47,840 bases of DNA from CAMQVM01 sp044433365. Lineage in GTDB: Bacteria; Bacteroidota; Bacteroidia; Bacteroidales; Rikenellaceae. A model generated the notes under the pieces. It ran no database searches and had not been told where the DNA came from. It worked only from the letters and a program-made list of their open reading frames with translations. Every line of letters begins with the position of its first letter. Position 1 is the first letter of the stretch. The stretch lies in NCBI GenBank assembly GCA_044433365.1, contig JAWXTR010000008.1, positions 1-47,840 of the forward strand, in the 5' to 3' direction. The translations under genes and the position numbers were made by a program. This document shows positions 22,971 to 33,234 of this stretch, piece after piece.

Positions 22971-23490
22971 TAGAGCCGATAATATTTTTAGGCGATATTC
23001 TGCAGCATTGTACGGATTTATCAAAAAACGACTATCCTCTGACTCAGAAGAGTCGGAAGATATACTTCAAGATATATTCTATCGTTTTATTGTCGCTGAT
23101 GGTGAAGATGAACAGATTGAAAATGTATCTTCGTGGCTCTATAGAGTGGCTCGTAATCTTATTATTGATCGCTCTCGAAAGATAAAAGAGCGCGAAATGC
23201 CTTATGTAAAAGATGATGAATCGGTAGAAATTCCAATATCTGAGCTATTTCTCTACGATAATAATACACCAGAAAACGAGCTAGCAAGAGCAATCTTTCA
23301 AGAAGAGTTTGAAATAGCTTTATCGCAGCTCCCTGAAAATCAGCGTAGAGTATATGAACTAAATGAGCTGCAAGGTATTTCATTTGCTGAAATTTCGGAG
23401 GCTACAAACACTCCTATAAATACGCTTATCTCTCGAAAACGGTATGCTGTAGAGTCGCTTCGTAAAAAATTGGGTTATTTTTTGGAATAG
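22963..23490 (+). CDS. ECF-family RNA polymerase sigma factor
   Basis: A 175-residue two-domain sigma-70 factor. Region 2 runs from about residue 10 to 75 (YSAALYGFIKKRL, then DILQDIFYRFI and NVSSWLYRVARNLIIDRSRK). Region 4 (ALSQLPENQRRVYELNELQGISFAEISEATNTPINTLISRKRYAVESLRKKL) holds the helix-turn-helix that would contact the -35 region. A spacer of acidic residues (about 80-115) lies between them. It overlaps a small membrane protein gene. There is no FecR gene, unlike SusCD-linked ECF sigma factors. The regulon is unknown. Confidence 0.9.
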   Translation: MSSRADNIFRRYSAALYGFIKKRLSSDSEESEDILQDIFYRFIVADGEDEQIENVSSWLYRVARNLIIDRSRKIKEREMPYVKDDESVEIPISELFLYDNNTPENELARAIFQEEFEIALSQLPENQRRVYELNELQGISFAEISEATNTPINTLISRKRYAVESLRKKLGYFLE

Positions 23491-23629
23491 GGTATTGTAT
23501 TAACCCAACTTTACCCAACAATCAAAAATAACATCTAAAATTCAGCAATATACGATTTTTTGAATAATCACTGTGTACTACAGATTTCGAATTTTTTAAA
23601 TGAGGTTTTGTTGAATTTTAGTTGTTTAT

Positions 23630-23821
23630 GCCAATATAGGTTTGAAGAATCTTCTTCCGCTTTAAGAAAAGCGGAGCGAAGCCGTGAGTGAAAACTCAGC
23701 GATTTTTGCCAGCCCTTTGGGCGTGCTTTTTCTAAAAAAGCATTAACAAAAGTTATTTTTATATAACTCAGATTGCATAAATAGCTCAAAATAGTTCAAA
23801 AATTTCAAACCTTTATTCGAA
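23630..23821 (+). repeat. Family B repeat, full copy 3
   Basis: It begins gccaatataggtttgaagaa and ends tttcaaacctttattcga. The core includes agaaaagcggagcgaagccg, then ttgccagccctttgggcgtg with a T run. It lies between the sigma factor and regulator genes, which point toward each other, and may end both transcripts. The rest of the 23491-23914 gap shows nothing else. Confidence 0.82.
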
Positions 23822-23914
23822 TTACTCCTGTAGAGTGGTTTAATTCTGAGCCTCTAAAGATATGAGGAATTGAAAATACAATAAAAAGAGTGATTCGCAA
23901 AACCTCTAAAAAAA

Positions 23915-26900
23915 TCAAAAAGGGTCACTCTTAAAACCCTCATTTTTTATCTGTAAAATATACTCTGTAGGGGTAATATTAAGCTCTTTTTTAAAGCATT
24001 TTGAAAAATAATTAGCATCTCTAATCCCAACTAAAAATGCGGTTTCTGAGATTGTAGAGCCGCTTGAGAGATGTTTTTTTGCCTCTTTAATTCTAATAGA
24101 ACGTAAAAATTGAGTAAAAGAGCAGTTTGTAAGTGATTTTAGTTTTGTGTGTAACAGTGAGCGGCTTATATGAAGCGAGTCGGTAACGTCACTAACCGAA
24201 AAATCTTCATCTGCAATATTTTTCATTATTACTTCAAGTAGTTCGTTCATAAAAATCGTATCACGGCTACTATTATTCGTAACCATATCTACATTTATAT
24301 TCTCAGATTGTTTGAAACGTTCGATATTACGTACTCTATCATCCCATATATTCGATACCATAAGTTTTAGATTTTGGGCATCAAAAGGTTTGGTAATATA
24401 GGCTGTTGCTCCTCTTAAAAAACCTTCAGTATGGTCGGTTATTTCGGTTTTAGCTGTTAAAAGAATGAATGGAATATGGCTATAGTTAACGTTCTGTTTT
24501 AAATGTTCAAGAAGTTCAAGACCGTTCATAGCCGGCATCATAACATCTGAAATTATAATATTAGGAGTAATTTTTTCCATAATCTTTATCGCCTCCAATC
24601 CATTGAATGCAGAGATAATTTGGTAGCTATCTTCGAATATTGAACAGATATATCTATTTAATTCTATATTGTCTTCGACAATTAATATTGTCTCTTTGAA
24701 TGTAGATAATTGGTTGTCACTATTGTCTTTACATAGTGGAATTTCAATAAATTTTTCTTTGAAAGAGTGTCTGTATTTTTCTATATCTTCAGTTGTTATT
24801 TTCTTGTTTTCTATTTGTTCTGTTGAGTAGGCACTCTTTGAAACATTTAGAGTAGCGATAAATTCACACCCTTTCCCAATAGAGCTAATAAGATGAATTT
24901 CGCCTTTGTGCATCTGTACCAGTGAGCGTGTAAGTGAAAGCCCAATACCAAATCCGCTACCTTCTATTGCATTATCAGCTTGATAGTAGCAATCAAATAT
25001 ATGCTTTTGCTGCTCTTTTGAAATGCCAATTCCGCTATCTTTTACTGAAATTTTAATATTAGTTTGTCCATCAACATCATAATAAGAGGCAGAAAATTTA
25101 ACATAGTCACCTTTTTTAGTATACTTAAAGGCATTATAAATTAGATTATAGATGATTCTTTCCAATTTAGAATGAGAAAACCATACAGAAACATCTTTTT
25201 CATCATCTAAATCGACAATAAAGTCTATCTCTTTTTCGGAGGCAATAATATTAAATATTTGTGATATTTCGGCTAAAAATAGCATTATATTACCCTCTTT
25301 AACAACAATTTTCTCCTGCTTCATCTCAATTTTTGAAAATGTTAGAAGTTCGTCAATAAGATTTTGCATTCTATGTGTGTTGTTGTATACAATATTTAGA
25401 TTATTATTGTCTGCTTGGTCGAGCTTATTTTTTTCAAGAAGTTGTTTTAACGGTGAAATTATTAGAGTTAGTGGAGTCTTTAAGTCGTGGGAGACATAGG
25501 TGAAAAAATCTATCTTTTGCCTATTAAGTAGCTCTATATTCTCTCGCTGCTGCTGCTCATTTTTAAGCTGCATTACCAAAAGAAGGCGAGATTTTGTGTA
25601 ACGATAGGCTGCGTATATACAAATTATGATAAATAGAATATAAAATGCGTATGCAATATTGGTATGCCACCATGGGGGCAATACTGTTATCTTAATTGCA
25701 GAGGCACCCTCTTCGTCCCAGTTTGCACCGTCGATACTAGCTTTAATCCTTAATGTATATTTACCGTGAGTTAAATTTGAAAATCGCACTTCTCTTTGAC
25801 CTTTTACAAATTGCCATGATTTGTCTATACCTTCCATCATTACGCTATAAAGTGTTTTATCACCATATTTATAGTTCATTCCACTATAAGTAACCTGTAC
25901 AGATTGTGCTTGTTGATAAGTGAGAATTATGCTATTATTGTCGGATATATCTACGTCTAAATATTCGTTTTTATCGGAGCCTGAGATACCATTATCGTTA
26001 ATTAGTATATTTATTATTTTAACATTAAATCGAGGTTTATTATATATTATTTGTTCAGGGTAGAATGAAATCATGCCATTTATAGTTCCAAAGAAAATCT
26101 CACCATCCTCTCTCTTACATACTGAAGAGTAGTTGAATTGATTTGTAGGCAGACCATCGGCAGTGGTAAAACGGTCTATATGATAGGTATTAGGCGATAT
26201 TGAGCAGAGTCCATTTTCTGTGCTGACCCACAATATTTCATTATTATCTTCAATTATTGCTTTGATTGCATCTGAACCGAGTCTCTCATTACTATAATGA
26301 AAAATAATCTCACCATCTTTATTAAAAGCATATAATCCTCTATTGTCTGTTCCCGCCCAAATTCTATCTTTTGAATCGATGTATAGGTATGTAACGTAGG
26401 TATTTGGGTAGGGGATTAGATTTAATTTTTTTATTTCTTTATTTTTTGTATTTATTTCAACAATTCCTCCTTTTTTTACACCACCCCATTTTATACTGTC
26501 ATTGATATTAATCGTGGTGAGAATATTTAGATTGGAAATTTTTGTGGGAGCATTATTTGCAGACTGTTTGTCAATCATATACAAACCTATTGGACCTCCA
26601 TACCAGATTTTTCCATCTGAATCTTCTGTAATATAGAAACCTAATGTACCAGAGAGAATATCATCATAATTGGTATGTTTATGATTTTTAAAATTATAGT
26701 TAGAGACTCCATTTTTAAATAGCCCAAACCATATACTATTATCACTTTCTGAAAGATGGATTGAATGAACATTGGTGCTTTTAATACCAAATTTTTTATG
26801 TAATTCTTTTGCTCTAATAATCTTTTTATCTTTAGTAAGATAGTTTACACCACTATCTTCAGTTGCAATATACAATCCTCCATCGGGACATTTTTTTATC

Positions 26901-27970
26901 TCTCTAACAGCCTTTCCGCTAAGATGATTTTTACTAAAACCATAGCTATATACCTTAAATTGCTGGGTGTTTGACAAATAATAATTCACACCGCCAAAAA
27001 ATGTACCAACCCAAATGTTATTATCCATATCTTTATATAGACTATATACAGGTGAGTCGTTTAAATTGCTTAAATCTGTTTCGCTTTGTTCGTAATGGGC
27101 AATCTTATTATAGTTTTCATCCAATATAACTATCCCATTTTCAGAACCAATCCATAAATAATTGTTTTCATCACTTATTGCACACTTATAATCATCAATG
27201 CCTAGCAAATTGCTTATGTAGGTAAGCTTGTCTTTTGTAATATCATACACACTTACTCCTTTATCGGAGTTAAATATCAACTTATTTGAGTTTGTAATAG
27301 TTATATTTTGGAATGTGGATAATAAGCATAACAATTTAGGCGTATCGATAAATTGCGATCTATTAATGTCGTATCTTAATATTTTTTTATCTGTTTGTTC
27401 TATCCAAAGTATATCATCATTATCAAAATAGATATTATTAGCACTTTTAAAGTTATTATCAATTGGTATGTAAGGGATAAATTTATCCAAATTTGCACTA
27501 TATGAAAATATCCCACTATTTGTGGTGCAAAAAAGTTGATAATTTGAAGATATTGCAAACCTTACATCTGATACATCATTATGCCCATCTATATTATAAT
27601 GTTTAAATTTTTTTGATTTGTAGTCATAACAACATACTTTGCCGTCTGTTGTCGAAATCCACATTTTTTTGTAGCGTTTATCGTAGCAGAGATATTTTAT
27701 AAAGTTATCAGCAATAGAGTTGCCATTGCCCTCATCATATAAATAGTTTTTAATCGAATATCCGTCGTAATAACTTAATCCATTTTTTGTCCCTAACCAT
27801 AAAATACCAAACTCATCTTGTGTTATACAATTTATAGTATTTTGGATTAAACCATCTTTGTTATCAAGCTGGCTAAAATGGATATTTCTATAATTTTTCT
27901 GGCTGTTCGAAGTGGCAGTTTTGTATATAAAAATATTAAATAATAATAATATTAAGTAAAGTTTCTTCAT
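23915..27970 (-). CDS. Hybrid two-component system regulator (HTCS) of the PUL
   Basis: A 1351-residue one-protein signalling chain in the inner membrane. A signal sequence is followed by a periplasmic sensor of beta-propeller (Reg_prop) repeats (IWVGTFFGGVNYY, ILWVSTENGLCSI) to about residue 690 and a Y_Y_Y domain. One membrane helix follows (IAYAFYILFIIICIYAAYRY). The kinase has the HisKA histidine in SHDLKTPL (His828), NLIYNAFKYT, DSGIGIS and GFGIGLSL. A receiver with IIISDVMMPAMNG (Asp1142) precedes a C-terminal AraC-type helix-turn-helix (VTDSLHISRSLLHTKLKSLT, then ISETAFLVGIRDANYFSKCF). In Bacteroides relatives the propeller binds an oligosaccharide and the AraC domain activates the susCD promoter; here the divergent susC promoter is the expected target. 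Confidence 0.95.
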   Translation of the reverse strand: MKKLYLILLLFNIFIYKTATSNSQKNYRNIHFSQLDNKDGLIQNTINCITQDEFGILWLGTKNGLSYYDGYSIKNYLYDEGNGNSIADNFIKYLCYDKRYKKMWISTTDGKVCCYDYKSKKFKHYNIDGHNDVSDVRFAISSNYQLFCTTNSGIFSYSANLDKFIPYIPIDNNFKSANNIYFDNDDILWIEQTDKKILRYDINRSQFIDTPKLLCLLSTFQNITITNSNKLIFNSDKGVSVYDITKDKLTYISNLLGIDDYKCAISDENNYLWIGSENGIVILDENYNKIAHYEQSETDLSNLNDSPVYSLYKDMDNNIWVGTFFGGVNYYLSNTQQFKVYSYGFSKNHLSGKAVREIKKCPDGGLYIATEDSGVNYLTKDKKIIRAKELHKKFGIKSTNVHSIHLSESDNSIWFGLFKNGVSNYNFKNHKHTNYDDILSGTLGFYITEDSDGKIWYGGPIGLYMIDKQSANNAPTKISNLNILTTININDSIKWGGVKKGGIVEINTKNKEIKKLNLIPYPNTYVTYLYIDSKDRIWAGTDNRGLYAFNKDGEIIFHYSNERLGSDAIKAIIEDNNEILWVSTENGLCSISPNTYHIDRFTTADGLPTNQFNYSSVCKREDGEIFFGTINGMISFYPEQIIYNKPRFNVKIINILINDNGISGSDKNEYLDVDISDNNSIILTYQQAQSVQVTYSGMNYKYGDKTLYSVMMEGIDKSWQFVKGQREVRFSNLTHGKYTLRIKASIDGANWDEEGASAIKITVLPPWWHTNIAYAFYILFIIICIYAAYRYTKSRLLLVMQLKNEQQQRENIELLNRQKIDFFTYVSHDLKTPLTLIISPLKQLLEKNKLDQADNNNLNIVYNNTHRMQNLIDELLTFSKIEMKQEKIVVKEGNIMLFLAEISQIFNIIASEKEIDFIVDLDDEKDVSVWFSHSKLERIIYNLIYNAFKYTKKGDYVKFSASYYDVDGQTNIKISVKDSGIGISKEQQKHIFDCYYQADNAIEGSGFGIGLSLTRSLVQMHKGEIHLISSIGKGCEFIATLNVSKSAYSTEQIENKKITTEDIEKYRHSFKEKFIEIPLCKDNSDNQLSTFKETILIVEDNIELNRYICSIFEDSYQIISAFNGLEAIKIMEKITPNIIISDVMMPAMNGLELLEHLKQNVNYSHIPFILLTAKTEITDHTEGFLRGATAYITKPFDAQNLKLMVSNIWDDRVRNIERFKQSENINVDMVTNNSSRDTIFMNELLEVIMKNIADEDFSVSDVTDSLHISRSLLHTKLKSLTNCSFTQFLRSIRIKEAKKHLSSGSTISETAFLVGIRDANYFSKCFKKELNITPTEYILQIKNEGFKSDPF

Positions 27971-27993
27971 ATTGTTTAATCCTTGTTTATACG

Positions 27994-28023
27994 CAAAAAT
28001 AGAGTTTTTTTATTAAAAAACAA
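27994..28023 (-). promoter_or_regulatory. Promoter of the HTCS gene
   Basis: On the minus strand TTG (28023-28021) and TATTTTTG (28001-27994) are separated by 19 bases, matching the Bacteroidota -33/-7 consensus. The leader to the ATG is about 20 bases. Confidence 0.6.
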
Positions 28024-28051
28024 TAAAAAAACGATAATTTTAATCTTTTTG

Positions 28052-28083
28052 GACAATTTTACTAACAAAAAAGACAAATTTAC
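28052..28083 (+). promoter_or_regulatory. Direct repeats, candidate HTCS operator
   Basis: The copies gacaattttac (28052-28062) and gacaaatttac (28073-28083) differ at one base and are spaced 21 bp start to start, two helical turns. They end about 23 bases upstream of the -7 element of the susC promoter, where an AraC-type activator dimer could contact RNA polymerase. Confidence 0.5.
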
Positions 28084-28106
28084 CCAAAACTAATTTATGA
28101 TAGCTG

Positions 28107-28114
28107 TAAATTTG
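28107..28114 (+). promoter_or_regulatory. -7 element of the first susC promoter
   Basis: TAAATTTG fits TAnnTTTG. The expected start is near 28120, giving a leader of about 95 bases. The -33 position lacks a good TTG, consistent with a need for an activator. Confidence 0.5.
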
Positions 28115-28215
28115 CAGCATAGAAAAATAGATAATATAAAGTAAGGATATTTTTAAATTAAACGAACTTATTTTGAAACTATTACCCAATTATTCACAAC
28201 CTAAAAGAACAAATT

Positions 28216-31200
28216 ATGAGAAAACTGGACAAATTTAAGACAGGTGGATTAATACTAATCTCCTTGTTGCTTAATGGAGGTTATGTTTCTCATGCAGCTA
28301 CATCAGAATTTGAAGTCAATATGATTCAACAGACATTGAATGTCTCTGGTAAAGTAGTTGATGAGAATGGATCGCCTATGGCAGGTGTGTTGGTTCAAGT
28401 AGAAGGTACTACCAAAGGAGCTATTACTGACACCCAAGGTGCGTATGAAATTAAAGGTATTGCACAAGGAACAAAATTGGTATTTTCGTTTGTAGGTTAT
28501 CAAACAAAAACAGAGAGTGCAAATAGCGATGAACTTCATGTTCAAATGGAAGTCGATGCACTTGTTGTAGAGGACGTTGTCGTGGTTGGTTATGGACAAC
28601 AGAAAAAGGTGAGTGTAACAGGTGCTGTTGCATCAATTACAGATGATGCTTTAAAATCTAGTCCTTCGGCAAACCTTGAAGGTGCTTTAGCTGGTAAACT
28701 CCCTGGTCTTTCGTTAATGCAGGCTAGTGGTACACCTGGTAATGAAGATTTTGAAATTAGACTTCGTGGTGCTAGCACACTTAGTGATAGTGGTCAAGAG
28801 CCTCTAATTCTTGTCGATGGTGTGCCTCGTGATAATCTTAATATGTTGGATGTTAATGAAATTGCATCTATTTCAATCCTTAAAGATGCCTCTGCAACTG
28901 CTGTGTTTGGTGTACGTGGAGCTAATGGTGTAATTTTGGTTACTACAAAAACTGGTACAACTGATAAACCATCACTAAATGCATCTGTTGAGTTTGGTCT
29001 GCAAAGCTTTGCTAGTGATTTTGCGTCAATCAACTCGTGGGAAAAAATTACCTTAGACAACCAAGCTAAAGTAAATGATGGAATAGCAGTTTCTGAAAAT
29101 GCATACAGAAGAATTGATCTTTACAAAGCGGACAACAACCCAATGTATCCAAATACAAATTGGAATGAGATATTCTTTAAAAGTGTAGCACCACTTTCAA
29201 GATATAATGTAAATCTGTCGGGTAAGACAAATAAGACAAAATATTTTGTAAATATTGGTATGGTTGACCAAAAAGGTATGGTTCAAACATTAGATCCAGA
29301 TGATTTAGGTTATGACCCTCAGTACAAAATGAATCGTGTAAATTTACGTGGTAATATAGATGTCGATATAAATGACTGGATTACAGCTAGTACAAAGCTG
29401 TCAAGTTATATTCAATCTGTTGGAAAACCTGGTGTCACTTCTGTTAATGAATTTACATTTATTAGGGGTATTTATGGTGTACCGGCTACGACTCCTGTTG
29501 TGGCAGAACCAGACTGGGGTGTGCCAGATGATGCTATATTTAATGATCAATATGGAAACTTAAATTATTCGGGATATGTAGATACAAATACTAATGTATT
29601 TAATAGTTCATTTTCTTTCGATTTTGATTTAGGTGAAAAAATTACTAAAGGCTTAACAGCAAAATTAATGGCATCGTATGACGCTACTGCAGGAAGTGTG
29701 ATAACAGCATCGACTGACTATAATTTATATAGTTACGGATTTGAAGAGCTAACAGATGAGAGTGGAAATTTATATGATGTAGTAAGCATTACTGCTCCAA
29801 CTGAACCGCAGGTGTATCGTTTAAGTGTAAGTAAATCGTATTCATACAAATATGCTCTAAATTTACAAGCGATGCTAAATTATAATAGAGAGTTTGGAAA
29901 ACATACTGTAGGCGCAATGTTTGTTCACCAACGTGATAATAACTCAAGTACAGGTAGTGGTGTAGAACTACTTCCACACAACTATGTTGGTTATGCTGCA
30001 CGTGCAACTTACAATTACGACGACCGTTTTTTAGCGGAGTTTAATGTAGGTTATAATGGTTCTGAGCAATTTGCCGAAGATAGACGTTTTGCTTTCTTTC
30101 CAGCAGGATCTATAGGTTGGGTTGTTACGAAAGAGAAATTTATGGAGAATGTAAAATTTGTAGATAACCTAAAAGTTAGAGCCTCTTATGGTAAAGTTGG
30201 TAATGACCAAATTGGTGATGATCGTTTCTTGTATATGGACAAAAATACCATCTCTTCAGGAGGAACAACTACAGCGGGACTTAGTCAATATGTATCAGAA
30301 GGATTGATTGGCAATCCTCTATTAACATGGGAGGTGGCCTACAAACAGAACTATGGTATCGATTTGTCAATTTTAAATAAATCAATTAGTTTTACTTTTG
30401 ACTACTTTAGAGAGAATCGTGAGCAAATTCTTATTACTCAAAATTCTGTTTCAACTATTTTGGGTTACTATACAAGCGTTGCACCTAAAGCCAATCTAGG
30501 ACAGGTTAAAAATAAAGGTTTTGAAGTAGAGTTAGGCTATAGAAAGCAACTATCAAGAGATTTTAGTTTTAGAGTTAATGCAAATGCTAGCTTTGCTCGA
30601 AATTTAGTAATATACCGTGACGAAGTTCCTAACTCAGAAGATTATCTTTATCAATACACACAAGAGGGGTTCTCTATGGGAACAATCTTTGGTTACAATA
30701 TAGATTGGGACTCTCCAGGTAATGGATATTTCTTATCTCAAGCTGAAATTGATGAATATGCTGAGTATACTGGTACTGATCCTCGTGTAGGCGATTTTGT
30801 ATATAAAGATTTGAATGAAGATGGATATATTGATGCTAGAGATTATGCACCTCTGGGCGATCCGTCACTTCCCGAGTTAAATTATAGTTTTAATCTGTCA
30901 TTCAATTTTAAAAATATTGATTTTACGGCACTATTTACTGGTACAGGTGATAGTTATTTGTCATACTTCAATAGCTCATCTGGTATTTTAGAGGCTTATG
31001 GTTATCAAACACACCATTTAACTGCGTGGACTTTAGAACGTCATGAGGCAGGGTTGCCTATTACATATCCAGCATTATCTTCAACAGATGTATCGTCCTC
31101 ATTTGCAAATAATGATTTTTTTGTTCAAAATAGACGATATTTTAGATTTAAAAACCTTGAAATAGGATATACACTTCCTAAAAAGGTTACAGACAAACTT

Positions 31201-31353
31201 CGTATGAGCAAACTACGTATATATTCAAATGCAACTAATCTATTTACATGGGATGGAGTTACTTTTGATTTAGTAGACCCTGAGCAAAGTGGTAATAATA
31301 CAGTGCTTCCACTAACTAGAGTAATTAATTTTGGTGCTAACATCGTATTTTAA
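28216..31353 (+). CDS. SusC-like TonB-dependent receptor 1
   Basis: A 1045-residue outer-membrane importer. A signal peptide is followed by a carboxypeptidase D-like domain (VSGKVVDENGSPMAGVLVQV, then LVFSFVGYQTK), a TonB box VVVVGYG near residue 122, the plug (LILVDGVPRDNL, KDASATAVFGVRGANGVILV) and a 22-strand barrel ending in VINFGANIVF. It would transport oligosaccharides using TonB energy, capped by the SusD encoded 11 bases downstream. It is the first gene of the PUL and follows the HTCS divergently. Confidence 0.95.
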   Translation: MRKLDKFKTGGLILISLLLNGGYVSHAATSEFEVNMIQQTLNVSGKVVDENGSPMAGVLVQVEGTTKGAITDTQGAYEIKGIAQGTKLVFSFVGYQTKTESANSDELHVQMEVDALVVEDVVVVGYGQQKKVSVTGAVASITDDALKSSPSANLEGALAGKLPGLSLMQASGTPGNEDFEIRLRGASTLSDSGQEPLILVDGVPRDNLNMLDVNEIASISILKDASATAVFGVRGANGVILVTTKTGTTDKPSLNASVEFGLQSFASDFASINSWEKITLDNQAKVNDGIAVSENAYRRIDLYKADNNPMYPNTNWNEIFFKSVAPLSRYNVNLSGKTNKTKYFVNIGMVDQKGMVQTLDPDDLGYDPQYKMNRVNLRGNIDVDINDWITASTKLSSYIQSVGKPGVTSVNEFTFIRGIYGVPATTPVVAEPDWGVPDDAIFNDQYGNLNYSGYVDTNTNVFNSSFSFDFDLGEKITKGLTAKLMASYDATAGSVITASTDYNLYSYGFEELTDESGNLYDVVSITAPTEPQVYRLSVSKSYSYKYALNLQAMLNYNREFGKHTVGAMFVHQRDNNSSTGSGVELLPHNYVGYAARATYNYDDRFLAEFNVGYNGSEQFAEDRRFAFFPAGSIGWVVTKEKFMENVKFVDNLKVRASYGKVGNDQIGDDRFLYMDKNTISSGGTTTAGLSQYVSEGLIGNPLLTWEVAYKQNYGIDLSILNKSISFTFDYFRENREQILITQNSVSTILGYYTSVAPKANLGQVKNKGFEVELGYRKQLSRDFSFRVNANASFARNLVIYRDEVPNSEDYLYQYTQEGFSMGTIFGYNIDWDSPGNGYFLSQAEIDEYAEYTGTDPRVGDFVYKDLNEDGYIDARDYAPLGDPSLPELNYSFNLSFNFKNIDFTALFTGTGDSYLSYFNSSSGILEAYGYQTHHLTAWTLERHEAGLPITYPALSSTDVSSSFANNDFFVQNRRYFRFKNLEIGYTLPKKVTDKLRMSKLRIYSNATNLFTWDGVTFDLVDPEQSGNNTVLPLTRVINFGANIVF

Positions 31354-31364
31354 CAGAAAAAATT

Positions 31365-33197
31365 ATGAAAAAGATATTTAAAAAATTTCTATTTATTCTA
31401 GCTCTTTCAGCTGGAATGACCTCATGTCATGATGTTTTGAATATTATGCCAGATGGGCAATATACATTAGATGATATTTTTAGCAATGAGGTTACAACGG
31501 GAGCTTACTTAAACTCTTGTTATGAAGATATGCCTAAATGGGGATATTATTATAACTATATTACAAATGGTCCAGTGGCTTGGTCGGACGACTCACACCT
31601 ACTATATCAAAGCAATTATCCTTCCACTGCTTATGTAGGAGCTACAACTTTAGCTGGAGGTAATCAATTTATTGCAAATAAAATTTATGGAGGAACATCT
31701 GTTACTTCGTGGGATCTGTTTTTTAGAAATATTCGTCGTTGTAATATTTTTCTTAATAGAATAGATGCGGCAGTTGTACCATTGGAGCAGAATCGTGCAG
31801 AGTGGAAAGCAGAAGCTCGACTACTTAGAGCGTTCTACTTTATGGAACTTGTTACTCGTTTTGGGGGGCTTCCTATTATTGATGAGGTATTGCCAGCCGA
31901 CTGCACAGGTTCGGATCTTGTAAGAGAAGATTTTAAAACTTGTGCTGATTTTATTATTTCGGAGTGTCGTGAAATATTGAAAGAAGACGAACTTGAGTGG
32001 AGACCTCAAACATCTAGCAACTACACTCGCCTTACTCGTGGTGCTGCGGCAGCTATAATGTCACGCACAGCTTTATTTATGGCAAGTCCTCTGTTTTGCG
32101 ATGGTAATGATTATTGGGATGAGGCTGAGGCTATCACAAAAGAGGCGTTAGATATACTGCTTGCTAATGGTTTTGAGCTTTACACAGAGTCGAGAGATGA
32201 TCTTTATGAGGGAAATACATATTGGGAATATATTACATCTGATTTTACACCAACTACACAAGATCCTACCGATAAAGAGTCGATATATATGGCAACATCT
32301 ATGACCTCTAAAGTATTTATTCAATCCAATACGCCTTATCAAACTGGAGCTTGGCGATGTGGACCATGTCCTACGCAAGAGTTGGTAGATTCATATCCTA
32401 TGACCGACGGTAGCTATGTTTTGGATTTAGAGCAACCTTATAATGACCTATATCATTTAGAGCCTAATTTTAATAACAATAGTAGCTACAATGAAAATGA
32501 TCCTTATATTAATCGTGACCCTCGCTTCTATGCCACAATTTATCATAATGGCTCGACTATGCTTAATGATACAGGTGATCCTGTGACAGTGGAGAGCTAT
32601 GCTGGTGGTGCACACGGATTTAGTGTTTCGAGTAATAAATATTCAATGACTGGTTATTATATTAAAAAATATGTACGTGCCGATGCTACGATTAAAAAGA
32701 CTACAAGTGTGGGCTTTAGAGTTTTCCGTTTAGCTGAGCTATATCTTAATTATGCAGAGGCAGCAGCCGAGAATGGTAATGTTGTAAATGCTGTAGAGGC
32801 TGTTCGTCCTATTCGTGAAAGAGTCGATATGCCAAATATTACTCCTAGTAATCAAGATGAAGCAATATTAATGATTCGTAATGAGCGTCGTATTGAGTTT
32901 GGTATGGAAGAGCAGCGATATAATGATGTTCGTAGGTGGCAAAATCCTGATGGCGAGATGTTAAATGTTAAATATGTAACTGGTATGTATATCTTCATAA
33001 ACGATGATGGCGATTATGAATATCATAGAGTTCGTGTTGGACAAACATACGCCAGAGATACTGGTGAGTATTCTGGAGAAACTCTCGCTAGAGAACATTA
33101 TACAAACAAGTATCTATTCCATGCAATAGAGCAAGATGAGGCTACAAAATTAGAAGCATTAACAGGTGTAAAATGGCAAAATCCTGGTTGGATTTAG
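31365..33197 (+). CDS. SusD-like glycan-binding lipoprotein 1
   Basis: A 610-residue surface lipoprotein (lipobox MTSC, Cys21). The TPR-like helices characteristic of SusD are present: WKAEARLLRAFYFMELVTRFGGLPIID, LTRGAAAAIMSRTALFMASP and RLAELYLNYAEAAAENGN, plus the C-terminal RNERRIEFGMEEQRYNDVRRW. It should bind glycan at the surface and act as lid of the preceding SusC, with which it is probably co-transcribed. The ligand cannot be read from sequence. Confidence 0.94.
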   Translation: MKKIFKKFLFILALSAGMTSCHDVLNIMPDGQYTLDDIFSNEVTTGAYLNSCYEDMPKWGYYYNYITNGPVAWSDDSHLLYQSNYPSTAYVGATTLAGGNQFIANKIYGGTSVTSWDLFFRNIRRCNIFLNRIDAAVVPLEQNRAEWKAEARLLRAFYFMELVTRFGGLPIIDEVLPADCTGSDLVREDFKTCADFIISECREILKEDELEWRPQTSSNYTRLTRGAAAAIMSRTALFMASPLFCDGNDYWDEAEAITKEALDILLANGFELYTESRDDLYEGNTYWEYITSDFTPTTQDPTDKESIYMATSMTSKVFIQSNTPYQTGAWRCGPCPTQELVDSYPMTDGSYVLDLEQPYNDLYHLEPNFNNNSSYNENDPYINRDPRFYATIYHNGSTMLNDTGDPVTVESYAGGAHGFSVSSNKYSMTGYYIKKYVRADATIKKTTSVGFRVFRLAELYLNYAEAAAENGNVVNAVEAVRPIRERVDMPNITPSNQDEAILMIRNERRIEFGMEEQRYNDVRRWQNPDGEMLNVKYVTGMYIFINDDGDYEYHRVRVGQTYARDTGEYSGETLAREHYTNKYLFHAIEQDEATKLEALTGVKWQNPGWI

Positions 33198-33234
33198 GGT
33201 TTTCACTATTGGCTAAACTTTAAACTTTAAAATT

